Assembly (NCBI GenBank): GCA_035325905.1 | Contig: DAOKYY010000115.1 | Location: 1 to 9,522, forward strand | Source of the DNA: DYGX01 sp035325905 | GTDB lineage: Bacteria; Chloroflexota; Anaerolineae; Aggregatilineales; Aggregatilineaceae | Reading direction: 5' to 3' | DNA: 9,522 nucleotides | Made by a program: the position numbers and the translations under genes | In this document: positions 6,767-9,522 of the stretch, piece by piece | How positions within the stretch are numbered: position 1 is the stretch's first letter | How the letters are laid out: each line of letters starts with the position of its first letter | The notes under the pieces: generated by a model | The model's database searches: none | What the model saw: only the letters and a program-made list of their open reading frames with translations | Told to the model about the DNA's origin: nothing

Positions 6767-7780
6767 CTACTTGAGTTGAATATCCAGCCAGGTGGTTTTG
6801 CCCGGCTCGACCGTCGCGCTGCCCTTGTAGGCGATCACCCCGCCGATTTTCACGTACACGTCGTACTCGCCGTCCGGCAGGTCGCCGCGCGCGTAGTGCT
6901 CGCCGAAGATCGGGTCGGGGTTCACCGCGTTGTCGGCGTAGCTGAACGTGTTGCGCACCGGTCCGGCCCGGTTCTTAAGCTGGAAATTGACCATCGCCTC
7001 GTAGACGCGCTGGCCGTGCGCGTCCACGATCCGCCCGGCGATGGTGCCGAAGCCGGGCCAGGGCCGCATCCACAGCTCAGGGTTATAGGTGCTGCCATAA
7101 TCGGTCGGGTCGCCGATCCGCACTTCGAGGTGCAGGTGCGCGCCCAGCGCGACCCCGGTCGAGCCGACCCAGCCGATCCGGTCCATTTCCGCGACGCGCT
7201 GCCCGGTCGCCACGCCGACCTTCGACAGGTGCCCGTACAGCGTGTAGACGCCTCGCCCGTCGGCCAGCACGATGTCGTGCTCGATCACGACCACGTTGCC
7301 GTAGAAATCAAGCTGCGGGCCGAACTGCACGGCCTTGTCTTCCCCGGCGTAGAAGACCGTCCCGCCGCCGACCGCCAGCACCGGCGTGCCGTGCGGGTTC
7401 TGGATGTCGATCCCATGATGCGTCGCCAGCCCGCCGTAACTGGTCGAGCCATAAGGATAATTGCGCGCCGCGAAATCCTGCACGAGGTTGTTCGGATCGC
7501 GCGGGAAGGGACGCCCGAAGACGTAATGATCGACGACCGCGCGCGGCGCGTCGAAGCGCGGCGTCGGGCTGGCGAGCGTGGCCGGGGCGGGCGTATAGGT
7601 CGGGCGCGGCGTGTTGGTCGGCAGCAGCATGAAGGTCGGCGTTGGCCCGGTCTGGACCGGCGGCGCGGCGGCGGTCTGCCCCGCCAGGCCGCCCCAGACG
7701 ACGATCAGCGCCGCCAGACCTGCCAGCGCCGCGACGGTACGCGTTATCCAGTTCCCCACAGTTCTGTTTCTCCCAGCCAC
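6767..7780 (-). CDS. M23-family metallopeptidase with C-terminal beta-sandwich-like domain
   Basis: This predicted zinc endopeptidase acts outside the membrane on peptidoglycan or protein crosslinks. It has 337 residues from GTG 7780. A hydrophobic segment (about 15-33) serves as signal or anchor and is followed by a Pro/Thr-rich linker (about 40-78). The M23 (LytM/peptidase) domain spans about 115-222. Zinc ligands are visible: H121 and D125 (HxxxD) and H217 in HLHLE, with H184 (YGHLS) and H215 as the other active-site histidines. The set is complete, so it should be catalytic. Residues about 244-337 (GTIAGRIVDAHGQRV ... LPDGEYDVYVKIGG) look like a carboxypeptidase-regulatory-type beta sandwich. 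The gene begins 2 nt after the ftcD stop, suggesting one transcript. An alternative GTG at 7759 has GGGAGA (7774-7769) 9 nt upstream and would remove 7 residues. Confidence 0.9.
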   Translation of the reverse strand: MAGRNRTVGNWITRTVAALAGLAALIVVWGGLAGQTAAAPPVQTGPTPTFMLLPTNTPRPTYTPAPATLASPTPRFDAPRAVVDHYVFGRPFPRDPNNLVQDFAARNYPYGSTSYGGLATHHGIDIQNPHGTPVLAVGGGTVFYAGEDKAVQFGPQLDFYGNVVVIEHDIVLADGRGVYTLYGHLSKVGVATGQRVAEMDRIGWVGSTGVALGAHLHLEVRIGDPTDYGSTYNPELWMRPWPGFGTIAGRIVDAHGQRVYEAMVNFQLKNRAGPVRNTFSYADNAVNPDPIFGEHYARGDLPDGEYDVYVKIGGVIAYKGSATVEPGKTTWLDIQLK

Positions 7781-7782
7781 TG

Positions 7783-9396
7783 TCAGCCTGCCGTGGGCGC
7801 GATTCCGGCGCGCTCCTCGGCGGTGGCGATCGCGTTGTCGCGCAGGGCGCGCGCCTGGGCCAGCAACGCGGCGCAGTCGTCGGTATAGCGCGCGGCGAGC
7901 GTGCGGTCCTCGAAGCTGGCGGCGTTGACGCGCACGTTCAGCCCGGCGCCCTCGACGGCGGCAATGCCCATCAGGGTGGCGACCGCTGCGTCGCTGGCGG
8001 CGGTGTGGTTGCCCAGCCGGGCGACCTGCTCGGCCAGTTGCATCGCCTCGACCGCCATGCGCGCCACGTCGAGCGGCACGTCCGCCGCGCCGATCATCGC
8101 GGCCTGGATCGCTGCCGGGCGCGCCGGATCGTCCTTGTCTACACGATACGCGGCCATGACGGCGTCGAAGGCGGCGATGTCGGCGTCGATAGCAGCCATC
8201 AGCCGGGCGCGCAGGTCCGCAGCGGCGGCGGCGACGGCGTTCATGGTCTGCTCAACCTCGGCGTAGCGTTTCTTGCCCGCGGTCAGGCGCGCGACCATCT
8301 CGGCCAGCGCCGCGCTCAGCGCGCCCGCCAGCGCGGCGACCGCGCCGCCGCCGGGCGTCGCCGTGCCCGCCGCGACCGCCTCGACGAAGCGTGCCGGGCT
8401 GATCGTCTCCGGCGCGACCGCCGGGACGTGCTGCGTGGCTTCTTCCGGGATCGGCGGCTCTTCCTGATCGAGCGGCGACGGCTCGGCTTCGGCCTGCTGC
8501 ACGCGGTACTCGAGAATCTGGTCCGGCTCGAAGCGATCAAGCTGCAAATACCACTGCGCCGCGTCGATGAAAAACGCCTGGGGCGCGAGGCCGACCAGCT
8601 CGCTGTGCGTCACGCCGACGCCGTAGCGCGCGGCCTCGCGGCGGATCAGCTCGACCACGCGCGCGACCGGCGTCCGCTGGAAGTCGGTCAGGTTCATCGA
8701 GACCTGCGCCTGCCCTTCGACCAGGAACCCGGCCGCCTTGACATAGCGCAGGCCGCCGCTGGAGTTGCGCACGGCGCGCGCGACTTTGGACGCGATCTCG
8801 ACCTCGCCGGTGCTCAGGTAGACGTTGAACGCTACCAGGGCGGGCCGGGCGCCGACCACGGTCGCGCCGGCCGGGCCGAGCACCGCCGGGCCGTAATCGG
8901 GCACGCGCTCCGGGTCGGTGCCGATCACCGCGCGCAGCTGTTCGAACTGGAACTTGCTGGAGCGCAGCCTGGCGAGGTCCTCGCGGCTGGGCTGCGACGC
9001 CGCCGCCTCGTAGAGATAGACCGGGATGCCCAGCTCGTCGCCGACGCGCTGCCCCAGCCGGTGCGCGATCCCGACGCACTCGTCCATCGTCACGTCGCGG
9101 ATCGGCACGAAGGGCACGACGTCGGCGGCGCCCAGGCGCGGATGCTCGCCGGTGTGCTGGTTGAGGTCGATCAGTTGCGCGGCGGTCTGAATCCCGGCGA
9201 AGGCGGCGCGCTCGACCGCCGCCACGTCGCCGACGAAGGTGACGACGGTGCGGTTATGGTCGGCGTCGCTGCTCGTGTCGAGCACATGGATCGGCGCGGC
9301 CTGCTGCATGGCGCGGACGATGGCCTCGACCACTTCGGGCCGGCGGCCTTCGCTGAAATTCGGGATACATTCCACCAGTGGTCGTTTGGCTGCCAT
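7783..9396 (-). CDS. ftcD: bifunctional glutamate formimidoyltransferase / formimidoyl-THF cyclodeaminase
   Basis: This cytoplasmic folate enzyme has 537 residues, close to the 541 of animal FTCD. The N-terminal half (about 1-295) moves the formimino group from formiminoglutamate to tetrahydrofolate. It shows LVECIPNFSEGR at residues 7-18, NRTVVTFVG, and EHPRLGA, where H85 aligns with the catalytic His82 of mammalian FTCD. HSELVGLAP (264-272) and GFLVEGQAQVSMNL follow. After an acidic, proline-rich linker (about 298-333), the C-terminal half (about 334-530) is the helical cyclodeaminase with the TPGGG signature (347-351). It releases ammonia and gives 5,10-methenyl-THF. The pathway is histidine degradation, though no hut genes are in the window. 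ATG 9396 has no clear ribosome binding site, and an in-frame TAA lies 7 codons upstream, so the start cannot move far up. The M23 gene follows after 2 nt. Confidence 0.95.
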   Translation of the reverse strand: MAAKRPLVECIPNFSEGRRPEVVEAIVRAMQQAAPIHVLDTSSDADHNRTVVTFVGDVAAVERAAFAGIQTAAQLIDLNQHTGEHPRLGAADVVPFVPIRDVTMDECVGIAHRLGQRVGDELGIPVYLYEAAASQPSREDLARLRSSKFQFEQLRAVIGTDPERVPDYGPAVLGPAGATVVGARPALVAFNVYLSTGEVEIASKVARAVRNSSGGLRYVKAAGFLVEGQAQVSMNLTDFQRTPVARVVELIRREAARYGVGVTHSELVGLAPQAFFIDAAQWYLQLDRFEPDQILEYRVQQAEAEPSPLDQEEPPIPEEATQHVPAVAPETISPARFVEAVAAGTATPGGGAVAALAGALSAALAEMVARLTAGKKRYAEVEQTMNAVAAAAADLRARLMAAIDADIAAFDAVMAAYRVDKDDPARPAAIQAAMIGAADVPLDVARMAVEAMQLAEQVARLGNHTAASDAAVATLMGIAAVEGAGLNVRVNAASFEDRTLAARYTDDCAALLAQARALRDNAIATAEERAGIAPTAG

Positions 9397-9449
9397 ACGT
9401 TGTCGCGCGGCGCGGCCTTATCCCAGGCGCGTGTCGCGCAGCTCCTTTC

Positions 9450-9521
9450 TTTAAGGTAAGCGGTTAAGTGACCTTCCGAAATGATCTGGCGAATGCGGCG
9501 CTGCGCAAGGCTTACCTCACC
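9450..9521 (-). other. possible excisionase-type helix-turn-helix fragment
   Basis: The 126 bases after the ftcD start hold no complete gene. On the - strand, one frame entering from the window edge (9521 downwards) encodes AQRRIRQIISEGHLTAYLKE, whose pattern resembles the recognition part of excisionase/MerR-like DNA-binding domains (typically QRRIRQLIxEGRLPA). The frame then runs on past the ftcD start without a family-like ending. It could be the broken end of a gene, or chance. I see no start within the window. Confidence 0.2.
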
Positions 9522-9522
9522 C

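Noticed and set aside
7744..7760. DnaA-box-like TTATCCAG near CCCCACA
   Set aside because: Single imperfect match inside the M23 coding sequence; no cluster of boxes and no AT-rich unwinding region, so no evidence of an origin.
7642..9459. Long + strand open frame (about 600 codons) opposite ftcD and the start of the M23 gene
   Set aside because: Arginine/aspartate/histidine-rich antisense translation of a well-supported enzyme; no motif.
9451..9480. Possible promoter for ftcD on the - strand (TTCGGA, 16 bp, TACCTT)
   Set aside because: Both elements match the consensus at only about half their positions; not distinguishable from background.

Overview
The window reads as chromosomal DNA of a GC-rich bacterium. 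The most likely source is a member of the Chloroflexota (Anaerolineae-like). This is inferred from gene content and protein style: a short YidC without the large periplasmic domain, a lipoprotein with PQQ-type repeats inside the YidC operon, proline/threonine-rich linkers and a fused FTCD. It is not proven by any marker in the window. Almost everything is coding, and there is no phage, transposase, CRISPR or tRNA signal.

Positions 17-4066 form one + strand block around protein synthesis and membrane insertion. A strong sigma70-type promoter (17-45) and a leader with a terminator-like hairpin (138-159) are followed by rpmH (L34), rnpA (RNase P protein), yidD, a lipoprotein with eight propeller repeats, yidC and khpB/jag. 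The rpmH-rnpA-yidD-yidC-jag order is the classic one found near many bacterial origins. The lipoprotein between yidD and yidC is the unusual insertion. The gaps are short (yidD overlaps rnpA by 4 nt), so one transcript is likely. No DnaA boxes or dnaA gene are visible.

Positions 4183-6699, still on the + strand, hold a PfkB-family sugar/inositol-type kinase and a metal-dependent amidohydrolase of the YtcJ type (51-nt gap). The substrates of both are unknown. Between this block and the next, convergent block lies a small AT-rich spacer with a 7-bp periodic repeat (6738-6765).

Positions 9396-6767 on the - strand carry a two-gene unit. The first gene is a fused glutamate formimidoyltransferase/formimidoyltetrahydrofolate cyclodeaminase, which feeds one-carbon units from formiminoglutamate into folate. 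After 2 nt comes a membrane-anchored or secreted M23 metallopeptidase with a C-terminal beta-sandwich-like domain. The last 126 bases hold no complete gene. On the - strand they contain a short stretch reminiscent of an excisionase-type helix-turn-helix, possibly a gene remnant or the edge of another gene.
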